Assembly (NCBI RefSeq): GCF_000312485.1
Contig: NZ_HE997643.1
Location: forward strand, 734,806-798,805
Reading direction: 5' to 3'
DNA from: Yersinia massiliensis CCUG 53443
GTDB lineage: Bacteria > Pseudomonadota > Gammaproteobacteria > Enterobacterales > Enterobacteriaceae
Length of the DNA stretch: 64,000 nt
The notes under the pieces were generated by a model. That model did not search any database. It was not told the DNA's origin and was given only the letters and a program-made list of their open reading frames with translations. Positions 10,063 to 19,213 of the stretch are shown piece after piece. Numbering within the stretch: position 1 is the stretch's first letter; every line of letters begins with the position of its first letter. Position numbers and translations under genes: made by a program.

Positions 10063-10411
10063 ATGAAAAATATGTCAGAAATACGAAAAGAGCGATGGCA
10101 ACACTCAATAGCAGAGCCATTAAATCTATCGGCGCGTGACTATATTAAAAAGTTATTAATTATAGCGAGCAGTATTATTTCGCTTCGAACGTCATTAAAT
10201 CGAAGAAAACAAATGAATATATATGTAATTGATAATAAATGGAATTATATGTATTAAGGCTGAAGCGACTTGGTGTCTATCGGCCGTCATCTTTGCTTAG
10301 TACAAAAAAACATAAGCCACGGTTTTTTTGTATTTGGTTGTCGTGATTTTCTGCCGTATTGCTTTGACTAGGAAAATTAAACGAATTAAGTCGAGATGAA
10401 AGAGGCTATGC

Positions 10412-11368
10412 ATGAATTTCCAACAACTTAAAATTATTCGGGAATCAGCCCGCTGCAATTACAACCTGACGGAGGTCGCGAATACATTATTTACCTCCCA
10501 GTCTGGTGTCAGTCGGCATATTCGCGAGCTGGAAGAAGAGTTGGGTATTGAGATCTTTATCCGCCGTGGCAAGCGTTTATTAGGGATGACAGAGCCGGGA
10601 AAAGAGTTGCTGACTGTCGCTGAGCGTATGTTGAATGATGCTAACCAGATTCGCCGCTTGGCAGACGTATTCAGTAATAATGACAGTGGCCAGCTACATA
10701 TTGCCACGACCCATACTCAGGCGCGCTACAGTTTACCGAGAGTCATCAAAGAGTTTCGTCTGCTGTACCCCGAGGTAAAGTTGGTGATCAGCCAGGGAAA
10801 TCCGCAAGAAATTGCCGCGATGTTGCACGCGGGTGAGGCCGATATCGGTATTGCCAGCGAATTACTCATGAGCGATGAAACCATTGCTGCATTCCCTTAT
10901 TATCGCTGGCATCACGCCATTGTCGTGCCAGAAAACCACCCGCTGACACAAGAAGCGAATATCACCTTGGAAACCCTCAGTACGTTACCTTTGATTACAT
11001 ACCGTAAAGGGATCACGGGCCGGTCACGTCTGGATAATGCCTTTAAAAATGCGGGGTTAACGCCCGATATTGCGCTTAGCGCCCAAGATTCTGATGTGAT
11101 TAAAACTTATGTTGAGCTGGGTATGGGCGTTGGGATTTTGGCCGATATGTCCTACGAGGCTCATCGTGATAACGGATTGGTGCGATTAAATGCAGAGCAT
11201 TTATTTGATGCGAATACCGTTTGGTTGGGATTAAAACGCGGTCAGTTACAACGTAACTTTATCTGGTTCTTTATCCAGCTCTGCAATCCAACACTTTCCC
11301 TGCATGATATCAAAGAGAAAGTGCTGGCGGAGACGACGGATGAAGTGGTGATCGACTACCAGATTTAA
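10412..11368 (+). CDS. cbl: Cbl, CysB-like LysR regulator of sulfonate-sulfur genes
   Basis: LysR-type regulator that in E. coli activates the taurine and alkanesulfonate (tau, ssu) genes under sulfate limitation. The 318-residue protein begins M-N-F-Q-Q-L-K-I-I-R-E with the winged helix-turn-helix (T-S-Q-S-G-V-S-R-H-I-R near residue 29), then a CysB-type effector domain with T-T-H-T-Q-A-R-Y and F-D-A-N-T-V-W-L-G-L, and ends Y-Q-I like E. coli Cbl. CysB itself is the close alternative, but the short C-terminus favours Cbl. No sulfonate transporter genes are adjacent. It converges on narX with 38 nt between stops. Confidence 0.88.
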   Translation: MNFQQLKIIRESARCNYNLTEVANTLFTSQSGVSRHIRELEEELGIEIFIRRGKRLLGMTEPGKELLTVAERMLNDANQIRRLADVFSNNDSGQLHIATTHTQARYSLPRVIKEFRLLYPEVKLVISQGNPQEIAAMLHAGEADIGIASELLMSDETIAAFPYYRWHHAIVVPENHPLTQEANITLETLSTLPLITYRKGITGRSRLDNAFKNAGLTPDIALSAQDSDVIKTYVELGMGVGILADMSYEAHRDNGLVRLNAEHLFDANTVWLGLKRGQLQRNFIWFFIQLCNPTLSLHDIKEKVLAETTDEVVIDYQI

Positions 11369-11406
11369 GCGTTAAATAGCAGACTGGCGCGTTGAACAAA
11401 TAACCG

Positions 11407-13188
11407 TCAGTCAAGGTCATCATTATCGGGGCTAAACCGCACGCGTACTTCTGTCCCACCTTCTTCACGCTGGCGAATATCACATTGTCCATTCAGGCTG
11501 GTGGCCCTATCTTGCATAATCATCAGGCCGTAATGGTTAGGACGTTCACTGGCTTGACCTATCCCGCAGCCATTATCGATGATGGACATCAACACATCAC
11601 CGTCCTGCGCGACGACGTTAATCTCCGCTCGGCTGGCATGGGCGTGTTTGTAGATATTATTGAGTGCTTCACGGGCAATATTGACCATATGGATAGCTTG
11701 ATGGTCGGGCACAAAGTCGGAGGGTAAGTCAAAACTGAGTGTAATAGGTAAATTTGCACGTTCGCTAAATTCGTTAACCAGTGTCTGAAGTGCAGCATGC
11801 AACGTTGCTGCATTGAGTTTCAGGCGGAATGTGGTGAGCAGCTCACGTAACTGGCGATAGGCGATATTCAGTTCATCACGCATTTGCTGCACTAAAAGTT
11901 TGCTCGGCTCTGGCATGTCTGGCGTCTGCATCTGCAAACAGCTCACCTGTATTTTTAAGCAGGAGAGAGATTGCGCGATGGAGTCATGCAGCTCGCGTGC
12001 AATGGAGGAACGTTCCTCCATTAACAGTAATTGCTGCTGGTGCCTTGCTTGGCTCTCTAGCGCTAATGTGCTGGTCAGTTGCTCAACCAGTGTATTGACT
12101 AACTGTTGTTGGTCAGCGTTAAGCGGGTTATCAGTCGGTAATTTCGCCAGCAACAAGCCATATTGACCAAGTTTATCGCTCAGGCTCCAACTGAGTGACT
12201 CCCGTGATGTTACTGGACTTGTCTCATAGGATGCGCTGCTGATAGTTAACGGTGCTGGGCGATTTTGCGGGGGTAAGTATTCTCCATCCATCATGTCCGT
12301 GAGGTGGGAGCGATACAGATGATTTTCGTACAAACAAATTTGCACATTTTCGAGTGGTGTCAGTGCTTGCAGTTGATCAATAACCGGCACTAATCGTTCA
12401 CTCAATGGCTGATTGGTGTGCAACTGACGACTGCTATGATAGAGGAACGCCAAGACCTGATTTTTCTGTTGTAAATCTGTGGTTTTTTGTAGAACTCGCT
12501 GTTCTAAATCGCTGTAGATCAAGGATAACTCTTGCGACATACGGTTTAGGGCCGTGCCTAACATGCCCATTTCGTCGCGTTGATTAGATAAGGTGTAGCG
12601 CTTACTAAAATCACCACGGCCAATGGCATTAGCCATCGAAATAAGTTGCAACCATGGGCGTAATAAGCGGCGACGTAAATAGTAGATAGTCGCCAACAGT
12701 AGGCCCAGCGTCAGGATAATAAAGACCAACTGAATCAGGGTGACTAGCAATAAGCGTTGTTCAGTCTTGTGATCAATCGCTAATACCAACGCATCTAACT
12801 GGTGAACGAAATCAGCGACACTGGCCGCTACTTCATCAGGGTGCTTGGCTTGTATAAGCTGTGGTTTTAGCGTGTCCTGCCAATAGCGCTCTATTTGTTG
12901 ATACTGGCTGGTTAAACCCTCCCGTGTGAGGGCTTGCTGTAAATCACGGCTGGTTTTATCTTGTTCCAGCGCGACCAGATAGGGTAAGTCACGGTCATCC
13001 AATGGCACCATCGACAGCAGCCGATAACTTTGCATACGCAATGAGCCCGCTTTATTGATTGCATGAGCATTACCCTGAATGCTTTGTGCCATCCATGACG
13101 AAATCGTCATGCCAGCGACTCCCAGCACCCCCAGTAGCATCATCAGTAAAGAGATCTGATTGACCAGAGGGATCAGGTAACGTTTCAT
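11407..13188 (-). CDS. narX: NarX, nitrate/nitrite sensor histidine kinase
   Basis: Inner-membrane sensor of nitrate and nitrite. The 593-residue protein has a first membrane helix (about 13-33), a periplasmic domain carrying the P-box signature H-A-I-N-K-A-G-S-L-R-M-Q-S-Y-R, a second membrane helix (about 147-170), HAMP, a GAF-like region, and the HPK7 kinase core. The phospho-accepting His is His401 in R-E-L-H-D-S-I-A-Q-S. The ATPase region has D-N-G-C-G-I-G. The length is close to the E. coli protein. narL, its usual operon partner, is not beside it: the 3' neighbour is the convergent cbl. It follows the cytochrome bd operon on the same strand by 63 nt with no strong terminator between, so it may be co-transcribed with the oxidase. 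AGGAAG precedes the start. Confidence 0.92.
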   Translation of the reverse strand: MKRYLIPLVNQISLLMMLLGVLGVAGMTISSWMAQSIQGNAHAINKAGSLRMQSYRLLSMVPLDDRDLPYLVALEQDKTSRDLQQALTREGLTSQYQQIERYWQDTLKPQLIQAKHPDEVAASVADFVHQLDALVLAIDHKTEQRLLLVTLIQLVFIILTLGLLLATIYYLRRRLLRPWLQLISMANAIGRGDFSKRYTLSNQRDEMGMLGTALNRMSQELSLIYSDLEQRVLQKTTDLQQKNQVLAFLYHSSRQLHTNQPLSERLVPVIDQLQALTPLENVQICLYENHLYRSHLTDMMDGEYLPPQNRPAPLTISSASYETSPVTSRESLSWSLSDKLGQYGLLLAKLPTDNPLNADQQQLVNTLVEQLTSTLALESQARHQQQLLLMEERSSIARELHDSIAQSLSCLKIQVSCLQMQTPDMPEPSKLLVQQMRDELNIAYRQLRELLTTFRLKLNAATLHAALQTLVNEFSERANLPITLSFDLPSDFVPDHQAIHMVNIAREALNNIYKHAHASRAEINVVAQDGDVLMSIIDNGCGIGQASERPNHYGLMIMQDRATSLNGQCDIRQREEGGTEVRVRFSPDNDDLD

Positions 13189-13251
13189 AAAGTGGGCTTC
13201 CTAGGCTAATAACCCTGCAACATTACCGGTTTTATGGGGCAAATGTTAGCC

Positions 13252-13419
13252 CTAATGAGACTTCATCCCCGCCGCTGTCATCATCATGCGGAACAACATA
13301 GAGACCGCCAATAGGGCCAGAACGCTCCCGCACCAGATAATCAGCATCCAACCGAGTCGCTTCCACCAAGGCGACTTTATCGGTTCCGCAGTTTGTGAAG
13401 GTGATTGCGATTTCATCAT
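13252..13419 (-). CDS. Small membrane subunit of a bd-type oxidase (DUF2474-like, 55 aa)
   Basis: A 55-residue frame begins at the ATG placed directly after the TAA of cioB (no intervening base) and ends at a TAG at 13252. The protein has an N-terminal polar stretch, then S-P-W-W-K-R-L-G-W followed by one membrane helix (I-I-W-C-G-S-V-L-A-L-L-A-V-S) and a Met-rich end. This is the pattern of the DUF2474 small proteins found after cioAB, comparable in position to CydX in the cydABX operon. The junction and composition strongly suggest a real third subunit. It is too short for routine gene calling and is easily missed. Confidence 0.82.
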   Translation of the reverse strand: MMKSQSPSQTAEPIKSPWWKRLGWMLIIWCGSVLALLAVSMLFRMMMTAAGMKSH

Positions 13420-14427
13420 TTAATGATAGCCCTGTTCGTGATTGATTTTCCCGCGGAAGACGTAGTAGCTCCAGAAGGTATAAACCAGAATGATGGGGAT
13501 GATAAAAAGTGCTCCCACCAGCATAAATCCTAAGCTCTGTGGCGGTGCAGCGGCTTGCCATAAGGTAATGGACGGCGGGATAAGGTAAGGCCAGATACTG
13601 ATCCCCAAACCGCTATAGCCAAGAAACACCAGTAAGAGTGTAAGTAAGAAGGGGGCATAATGACCGCCGCGTTTAACGGCGCGCAGCAAGGCCCAACTGG
13701 CCAGTAACACCAACAATGGTACGGGTAGGAACCAAAATAGATTGGGCAATGTGAACCAGCGCGCTGCAATTTGTGGGTGTGCGAGCGGGGTCCAGAGGCT
13801 AATAACGGCAATAATCACTAGCATCATTACTGTCAGTGGTGTTGCCAGTTTATGCATCACCTGCTGTACATGGCCGTCGGTTTTCATAATCAACCAAGTA
13901 CAGCCGAGCAATGCATAAGCGATCACCAAACCGACACCGCAAAACAAGGAAAAAGGTGCTAGCCAATCGAACGGTTCGCCGCTGTAGCTACGACCCGTGA
14001 CGCGGAAGCCATGAATAAAAGCACCGACCACTATACCTTGCATGAAAGTGGCAACCAATGACCCGCCAATAAAGGCCTTATCCCAGATATGCTGCTTTTC
14101 CTGACTGGCTTTAAAGCGGAATTCGAAGGCGACACCGCGAAAGATCAACCCTAATAGCATGAGGGTCAGTGGGATCGCCAATGCATCCAAAATGACGGCA
14201 TAAGCTAATGGGAACGCGCCGAGTAGCGCCGCCCCTCCGAGCACCAACCAAGTTTCGTTACCGTCCCAAACCGGTGCCACGCTGTTCATCATCAAATCTC
14301 GGTCGCGGCTGTTTTTGACCAGCGGAAACAAGATGCCGATACCTAGGTCGAAACCATCCATCACCACATACATCATGGTGCTAAAGACGATGATGACAAA
14401 CCAAATCAGTGGAAGATCAATACCCAT
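13420..14427 (-). CDS. cioB: Cytochrome bd-type ubiquinol oxidase subunit II (CioB/CydB)
   Basis: Membrane subunit of a quinol:O2 oxidoreductase. The 335-residue protein starts with L-P-L-I-W-F-V-I and holds the conserved D-G-F-D-L-G-I-G near residue 25 and W-D-G-N-E-T-W-L near residue 54, both hallmarks of subunit II, with about eight membrane helices. It starts 2 nt after the end of cioA and abuts the small DUF2474-like gene. Its partner's short Q-loop places it in the cyanide-insensitive (Cio) type rather than the canonical CydAB. Confidence 0.92.
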   Translation of the reverse strand: MGIDLPLIWFVIIVFSTMMYVVMDGFDLGIGILFPLVKNSRDRDLMMNSVAPVWDGNETWLVLGGAALLGAFPLAYAVILDALAIPLTLMLLGLIFRGVAFEFRFKASQEKQHIWDKAFIGGSLVATFMQGIVVGAFIHGFRVTGRSYSGEPFDWLAPFSLFCGVGLVIAYALLGCTWLIMKTDGHVQQVMHKLATPLTVMMLVIIAVISLWTPLAHPQIAARWFTLPNLFWFLPVPLLVLLASWALLRAVKRGGHYAPFLLTLLLVFLGYSGLGISIWPYLIPPSITLWQAAAPPQSLGFMLVGALFIIPIILVYTFWSYYVFRGKINHEQGYH

Positions 14428-14429
14428 AA

Positions 14430-15869
14430 TTAGTGCCCGTTTGGGTTAGAGTGAGTCGGGTCAGTATCAAATGGCTCACTGACGGCTGAAAGAGGGCGAG
14501 CAGGTGTATTTTGTTGACCTGGGCCACCGTTATCTTGCTGGTGACTTTCATGCGCTTTTGGCCCTTTACGAATCAGGCGCATCATATAGGCGTAGCCCAC
14601 GCCAAATACCGAACCATAGACCACAATGAAGACCAATAAACTGATGCTCATATGCATCTCGCCATGAGATGACACCGCATCGCGGGTGCGCTGCAAGCCA
14701 TATACAATCCACGGTTGGCGGCCCACTTCAGTGGTAAACCAACCGGCCAGAATCGCAATTAACCCTGACGGCCCCATCCACAACACGAAATAGAGGAAGG
14801 GGCGAGACTGATACAGCCCGCCACGCCAGCGGAGCCATAAACTCCACACACCGGCGAGAATCATTAGCATGCCTAGCCCGACCATGATGCGGAAAGACCA
14901 GAAAACAATGGTGGAGTTAGGCCGATCTTCGGGTGGGAAAGATTTCAATGCAGGGATCTGTTTTTCCAAGCTGTGCGTCAGAATCAGGCTGCCTAAATAG
15001 GGAATTTCCAGTGCGAAACGGGTTCTTTCTTGCTTCATATCCGGCCAGCCAAACAAAATCAGCGGCGTAGCTTCGCCAGGTTTATTTTCCCAGTGGCCTT
15101 CTATGGCCGCAATTTTAGCGGGCTGATGTTCCAAGGTATTCAAACCATGAGCATCGCCAATCACCGCTTGAAGTGGTGCGACAATCAAGGCCATCCACAT
15201 CGCCATCGAGAGCATTTTCCGCATGGCAGGTGTGTCCCGTTTACGCAGTAAATGCCATGCGGCAGAAGCGCCAACGAAGAAGGCCGACGCCAAGAAAGCG
15301 GCCGTTGACATGTGCAACAATCGGTAAGGGAACGAAGGATTAAAGATCACTTTTAGCCAATCAACCGGCACGACTTGGCCGTTGATGACTTCAAAACCTT
15401 GGGGTGTTTGCATCCAACTATTAGAAGCCAGTATCCAGAACGTTGACATCAACGTGCCGAGCGCGACCATACAAGTGGCGAAGAAATGCAAACCAGGGCC
15501 AACACGATTCCAGCCAAACAGCATCACCCCGAGGAAACCCGCTTCAAGGAAGAACGCCGTCAGCACTTCATAAGTCAGTAGCGGGCCGGTAATACTGCCA
15601 GCAAACTCGGAGAAAAAGCTCCAGTTAGTGCCGAACTGGTAGGCCATGACGAGGCCAGAAACCACCCCCATGCCAAAATTGACGGCAAATATTTTTGACC
15701 AAAAATGGTAGAGGTCACGGTAATCCTCATTTTTGGTTTTTAACCATAGCCCTTCCAATACCGCTAAAAAGCTAGCCAGCCCGATAGTGATAGCGGGGAA
15801 AATGATATGGAATGAAATGGTGAAAGCGAATTGAATTCTGGCCAATTCGAGGGCAGTTAAACCGAACAT
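14430..15869 (-). CDS. cioA: Cytochrome bd-type ubiquinol oxidase subunit I (CioA/CydA)
   Basis: Haem-bearing, quinol-oxidising subunit. The 479-residue protein starts M-F-G-L-T-A-L-E-L-A-R-I-Q-F-A and has the axial His near the N-terminus (His21 in I-S-F-H-I-I), the second conserved His in L-L-H-M-S-T, and the hallmark G-R-Q-P-W. The loop between helices 6 and 7 is short, as in CioA-type enzymes with lower cyanide sensitivity. The hydrophilic C-terminal tail (G-P-K-A-H-E-S-H-Q-Q...) is unusually long and low in complexity. It heads a minus-strand operon with cioB, the small third gene and possibly narX, and is divergent from the MocR-type regulator gene. Confidence 0.92.
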   Translation of the reverse strand: MFGLTALELARIQFAFTISFHIIFPAITIGLASFLAVLEGLWLKTKNEDYRDLYHFWSKIFAVNFGMGVVSGLVMAYQFGTNWSFFSEFAGSITGPLLTYEVLTAFFLEAGFLGVMLFGWNRVGPGLHFFATCMVALGTLMSTFWILASNSWMQTPQGFEVINGQVVPVDWLKVIFNPSFPYRLLHMSTAAFLASAFFVGASAAWHLLRKRDTPAMRKMLSMAMWMALIVAPLQAVIGDAHGLNTLEHQPAKIAAIEGHWENKPGEATPLILFGWPDMKQERTRFALEIPYLGSLILTHSLEKQIPALKSFPPEDRPNSTIVFWSFRIMVGLGMLMILAGVWSLWLRWRGGLYQSRPFLYFVLWMGPSGLIAILAGWFTTEVGRQPWIVYGLQRTRDAVSSHGEMHMSISLLVFIVVYGSVFGVGYAYMMRLIRKGPKAHESHQQDNGGPGQQNTPARPLSAVSEPFDTDPTHSNPNGH

Positions 15870-15934
15870 TCGGACCTCACAGCAAACAGGTTACGGCATC
15901 AAGACTTGGCAGTAAGTTAACCATAAGTTAAAGT

Positions 15935-15977
15935 AACTATAATAGTGACAATTAAATCAATATCACCTATAACAGTT
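15935..15977. promoter_or_regulatory. Inverted repeat in the cioA / ydcR-like divergent promoter region
   Basis: AACTATAATAGTGA (15935-15948) and TCACCTATAACAGTT (15963-15977) form an imperfect inverted repeat about 14 nt apart. It ends 6 nt before the regulator start codon. MocR/GntR proteins often bind such paired sites at their own promoter, so this is a candidate operator for the adjacent regulator. Confidence 0.4.
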
Positions 15978-15982
15978 GGCCT

Positions 15983-17407
15983 ATGACACGATATGAACAG
16001 TTAGCGCAGCAAATTCGAGCGCAAATACAATCCAAAGTATGGCAGGCTGGCGACAAACTGCCTTCACTACGAGAAAGTTGTAAGCAATCCGGCTTAAGCT
16101 TAATGACTGTTGTACAGTCTTATCAGCTACTGGAGAGTCAGGGATGGATCGTGGCTCGCCCACAATCGGGCTACTATGTTGCCTCGCGGCCCACGCAACT
16201 GCCGCAACTTCAGCGTGGTAAAAAGCTGCATCTTGATGAGCAAGTTGACATCAATACCTTTATTTTTGATGTCTTGCAGGCGGGGAAAGACCCGGCAATT
16301 ATGCCGTTTGGATCTGCCTTCCCTGACCCTAGCCTCTTGTTACAGCCCCGTTTGTCTCGCGCTCTGGCCAGTGTGGCCCGTAAGATATCACCGCAGAGTT
16401 CGGTAGCAAATCTGCCACCGGGCAATGAAAGTCTCCGGCGCAATATCGCGCAACGCTATGCCACCAGTGGCATGAACGTTTCACCTGAGGAAATTGTCAT
16501 TACCGCCGGTGCGATGGAGTCACTGAGCCTAAGTTTACAGGCGGTGACGCAGCCAGGTGACTGGGTGGTCCTCGAGTCGCCGGCCTTTTATGGCGCATTA
16601 CAAGCGATTGAGCGCTTACGCTTAAAAGCCATTTTTATCCCTACACACCCACAGCAAGGTATGGATCCCGATGCCCTTGAGCAGGTCATCAACCAATATC
16701 CCATTAAAGCCTGCTGGTTGATGACTCACTTCCAGAATCCACTGGGATGCACCATGTCTTGGCCGCAGAAAAAAAGGCTGGTGGCACTATTACAACAGAA
16801 CGCGATTTCGCTGATTGAAGATGACGTTTATGGTGAGTTGTATTTTGGTGCAGAACGTCCGTTGCCTGCGAAAGCACTTGATCAGCATCGGCAGATATTG
16901 CATTGCTCCTCGTTTTCAAAATGTCTGGCACCGGGTTTCCGTGTGGGCTGGGTGGCGGCGGGGGAACATGCGCAGCGAATTCAACATTTGCAGTTGATGA
17001 GTACAGTGTCGGCCAGTGTCCCCACGCAATTGGCGATTGCGGATTATCTCTCTCAAGGGGGGTACGATACCCATCTGCGCCGTTTACGTCGCTTAATGGA
17101 ACAACGCTTGAATGCATTGCGGCAAGCGGCTGTCGATCACTTCCCTAAAAGTGTGAAAATAAGTCATCCTGCTGGGGGGTATTTCTTGTGGCTAGAACTG
17201 GAGCCGCCATTCAATACCAGTGAGTTGTATCGACTCGCATTGGAGCAAGGCGTCAGTATTGCCCCAGGCAGAATGTTCACTACGGGCAATCAGTTTGATC
17301 ACTGTTTCCGACTGAATGCATCATTTGCTTGGTCAGAGCAAAGCCACAAAGCCATTCAGATATTGGCGCAATTGATCAACCAATTGACTCGCCACAGTGG
17401 CAAATAG
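15983..17407 (+). CDS. ydcR: MocR-family regulator with aminotransferase-like domain (YdcR-like)
   Basis: GntR/MocR transcription factor: an N-terminal winged helix fused to a PLP-binding fold-type-I aminotransferase-like domain. The 474-residue protein starts M-T-R-Y-E-Q-L-A-Q-Q-I-R and has the HTH segment D-K-L-P-S-L-R-E-S near residue 24. The PLP lysine is Lys313 in S-S-F-S-K-C-L-A-P-G-F-R. It is collinear with E. coli YdcR as I recall that sequence. Its target is unknown. Divergence from cioA and the inverted repeat between them suggest autoregulation, and possibly control of the oxidase operon. Confidence 0.85.
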   Translation: MTRYEQLAQQIRAQIQSKVWQAGDKLPSLRESCKQSGLSLMTVVQSYQLLESQGWIVARPQSGYYVASRPTQLPQLQRGKKLHLDEQVDINTFIFDVLQAGKDPAIMPFGSAFPDPSLLLQPRLSRALASVARKISPQSSVANLPPGNESLRRNIAQRYATSGMNVSPEEIVITAGAMESLSLSLQAVTQPGDWVVLESPAFYGALQAIERLRLKAIFIPTHPQQGMDPDALEQVINQYPIKACWLMTHFQNPLGCTMSWPQKKRLVALLQQNAISLIEDDVYGELYFGAERPLPAKALDQHRQILHCSSFSKCLAPGFRVGWVAAGEHAQRIQHLQLMSTVSASVPTQLAIADYLSQGGYDTHLRRLRRLMEQRLNALRQAAVDHFPKSVKISHPAGGYFLWLELEPPFNTSELYRLALEQGVSIAPGRMFTTGNQFDHCFRLNASFAWSEQSHKAIQILAQLINQLTRHSGK

Positions 17408-17535
17408 TCCGATAGGTCACGTGGTTCAAATTTTCGTCAAAGATGTATTTGAAGTCATCGTTGCGTGAATCTACTCGATGAAGAAATAAGATAGGCCGTT
17501 ATGAACCGTGGCGGTGACTAAAGTGAGGGTCATTA

Positions 17536-17564
17536 CCCTGTTCATGGCGTGACCATGAACAGGG
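17536..17564. terminator. Bidirectional hairpin between ydcR-like gene and pectate lyase gene
   Basis: CCCTGTTCATGG (17536-17547) and CCATGAACAGGG (17553-17564) pair perfectly, with a 5-nt loop. The two flanking genes converge here, so it can serve both. It lacks a clear T tract. Confidence 0.6.
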
Positions 17565-17602
17565 CTGTTAGAGGTTGAGAACCTTTTGATGAGCAAAATT
17601 TA

Positions 17603-17653
17603 TCTCAGCATACGACTGGCATCAGCATATAACGTGCATCAGCATATAACTTG
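17603..17653. repeat. 17-bp tandem repeat, about 3 units, at the 3' side of the pectate lyase gene
   Basis: CATCAGCATATAACGTG (17620-17636) is followed by CATCAGCATATAACTTG (17637-17653), differing at one base. A diverged unit (17603-17619) precedes them. The array ends 11 nt from the stop of the pectate lyase gene. Confidence 0.75.
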
Positions 17654-17664
17654 CAGCAGAGCCA

Positions 17665-19023
17665 TCAGGGGAGGGTGCTGTCGAGAATACCGGTCCCTGC
17701 TTGGCTCGTGACGATTGCTTTGACTTCGCTAACGTCATTAACGTGTAACCGCAGTGTTGGCACCCAACCGACATTATCTGTCAATTGATCGGCAGCCGAA
17801 ACCGAAGCATTGTAAACGGCCAGTAGATCGGTTGGTGTACCATTAACAAGGTTGTCTTTGGTGAGAATATGATGGCCGCCATAGCGTTTAATGATTTTGC
17901 TGGCCGGGATGTTATCTGCTAGGTCAATGGCATTTTTTTCCGCATAGATGGCCGATTCAAACCCTACCCCCCACAAGCTGGTAAAGTCTTGTGCAGCCAG
18001 AACTTCAGCATAATTATTGTAGACATCCACTTGTCCAAAGCGGACGCGTGGTGCGCGTTGGCCTGGGTTTCTCCAGTGGTTGTGATGCATTGTGACTTTG
18101 AGTTTATCTCTATCTTCTAGGCGAGAGTCGGAGGAACCTATCAGGTTCACTTTATCGTGATCGTCAAAGATATTGTAAGATGCGGTCACATAGTTACTGC
18201 TATGGGTGACATCCATCAACCCGTCATGTACCTGAAATACCCTGCCAAAGACCTTCGGCAATGATTGGCGCGGATGCTCACCATCATCCAGCGTGACGTG
18301 ATCAACCCAAATGTGTTGAGTCGTCCATATCGACAAATTATCGTACAGACTATTCCAGTTACCCGCACTGCCATCGGTGGGGTCCCATTCAGGGAAACAG
18401 TCGTAAGCATCAGAGATCCGTAGGTTACGAATAATGATATTCGAGACATCTCTTGCTAGCAGGTGAGCACCAATAATATGCGCATCTTTACCTACGCCGA
18501 TCAGAGTGACATTAGAGCCAAAGCGTTGTCGTATCTGCTGAGTTTGCGATTCGGCCGCTTCAATACGCGCCACTTCAAGTGGACCGGAAGGGGTCACCAT
18601 GCCCCACGCCCCTTCAGGGTTAAAATGTGCGATAAAATCGGCCATGCTGAACACTTTGCCGGTGTCGGGTACAACAATCTGATTAGCGATGTCATCACAG
18701 GTCAGCACCGTGCCATCTTTATCCATCGCATTAATCGTGCCTTTAACATAGATGATACGTGGGGTGCTTTGATTATGAGCACTCGTCCCGCCGAGCGCAT
18801 CGCGGAGCTCTTGCCAAGTACTGACCACAAAGATATGGCTCTGATCGGCTGCACTTCCGCCTGATACGCCTGGGCCAAATGACCCCCATCCATCGCCATT
18901 CGCTAATATATCCCTACCTAAGTCACGTGCTGCCACGCCGGAGGAATAGATGAAACTGGCGGAAATAATCATGGCCAGTGCGCTAGAAATGACTGTTCGC
19001 CGCAGAGTAAAGGATTGATGCAT
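17665..19023 (-). CDS. Secreted pectate lyase (polysaccharide lyase family 1)
   Basis: Cleaves polygalacturonate by beta-elimination. The 452-residue form starts at M-H-Q-S-F-T-L-R-R at 19023, where AGGAGT sits at the right distance, and has a Sec signal peptide ending near S-G-V-A-A-R. An upstream in-frame ATG at 19113 adds 30 residues and would bury the signal. The parallel beta-helix domain carries the Ca-binding/catalytic segments I-W-V-D-H-V-T-L-D-D and H-H-N-H-W-R-N-P-G-Q-R-A-P-R-V-R-F-G, the latter holding the catalytic Arg of family PL1. A palindromic KdgR-like site lies about 190 nt upstream, as expected for pectinolysis genes. No other pectin gene is adjacent. Confidence 0.9.
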   Translation of the reverse strand: MHQSFTLRRTVISSALAMIISASFIYSSGVAARDLGRDILANGDGWGSFGPGVSGGSAADQSHIFVVSTWQELRDALGGTSAHNQSTPRIIYVKGTINAMDKDGTVLTCDDIANQIVVPDTGKVFSMADFIAHFNPEGAWGMVTPSGPLEVARIEAAESQTQQIRQRFGSNVTLIGVGKDAHIIGAHLLARDVSNIIIRNLRISDAYDCFPEWDPTDGSAGNWNSLYDNLSIWTTQHIWVDHVTLDDGEHPRQSLPKVFGRVFQVHDGLMDVTHSSNYVTASYNIFDDHDKVNLIGSSDSRLEDRDKLKVTMHHNHWRNPGQRAPRVRFGQVDVYNNYAEVLAAQDFTSLWGVGFESAIYAEKNAIDLADNIPASKIIKRYGGHHILTKDNLVNGTPTDLLAVYNASVSAADQLTDNVGWVPTLRLHVNDVSEVKAIVTSQAGTGILDSTLP

Positions 19024-19213
19024 GATGACTCCTGTCATAATAAATTTAATTTTATTCAACAAGATACCTATTTTAACAGCTCGGTGAAAACACTGATTCC
19101 TATCGAAATGCACTCAGTGTACTAGGCATGATGCTAAATATAAGTCTCATCATAAGGGACAGCGAGTTACACCTATAGATAAGGAATTCTTACAATAGAA
19201 CGTTATTTCACAA

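Noticed and set aside
13232-13561. 109-codon frame overlapping the cioB end and the small oxidase gene
   Set aside because: It runs in another frame through the end of cioB and the small gene; the 55-residue frame at 13252-13419 has the better start, helix and family pattern.
16704-17117. 137-codon antisense frame inside the ydcR-like gene
   Set aside because: Fully within the aminotransferase-like domain region; no motif or ribosome-binding site.
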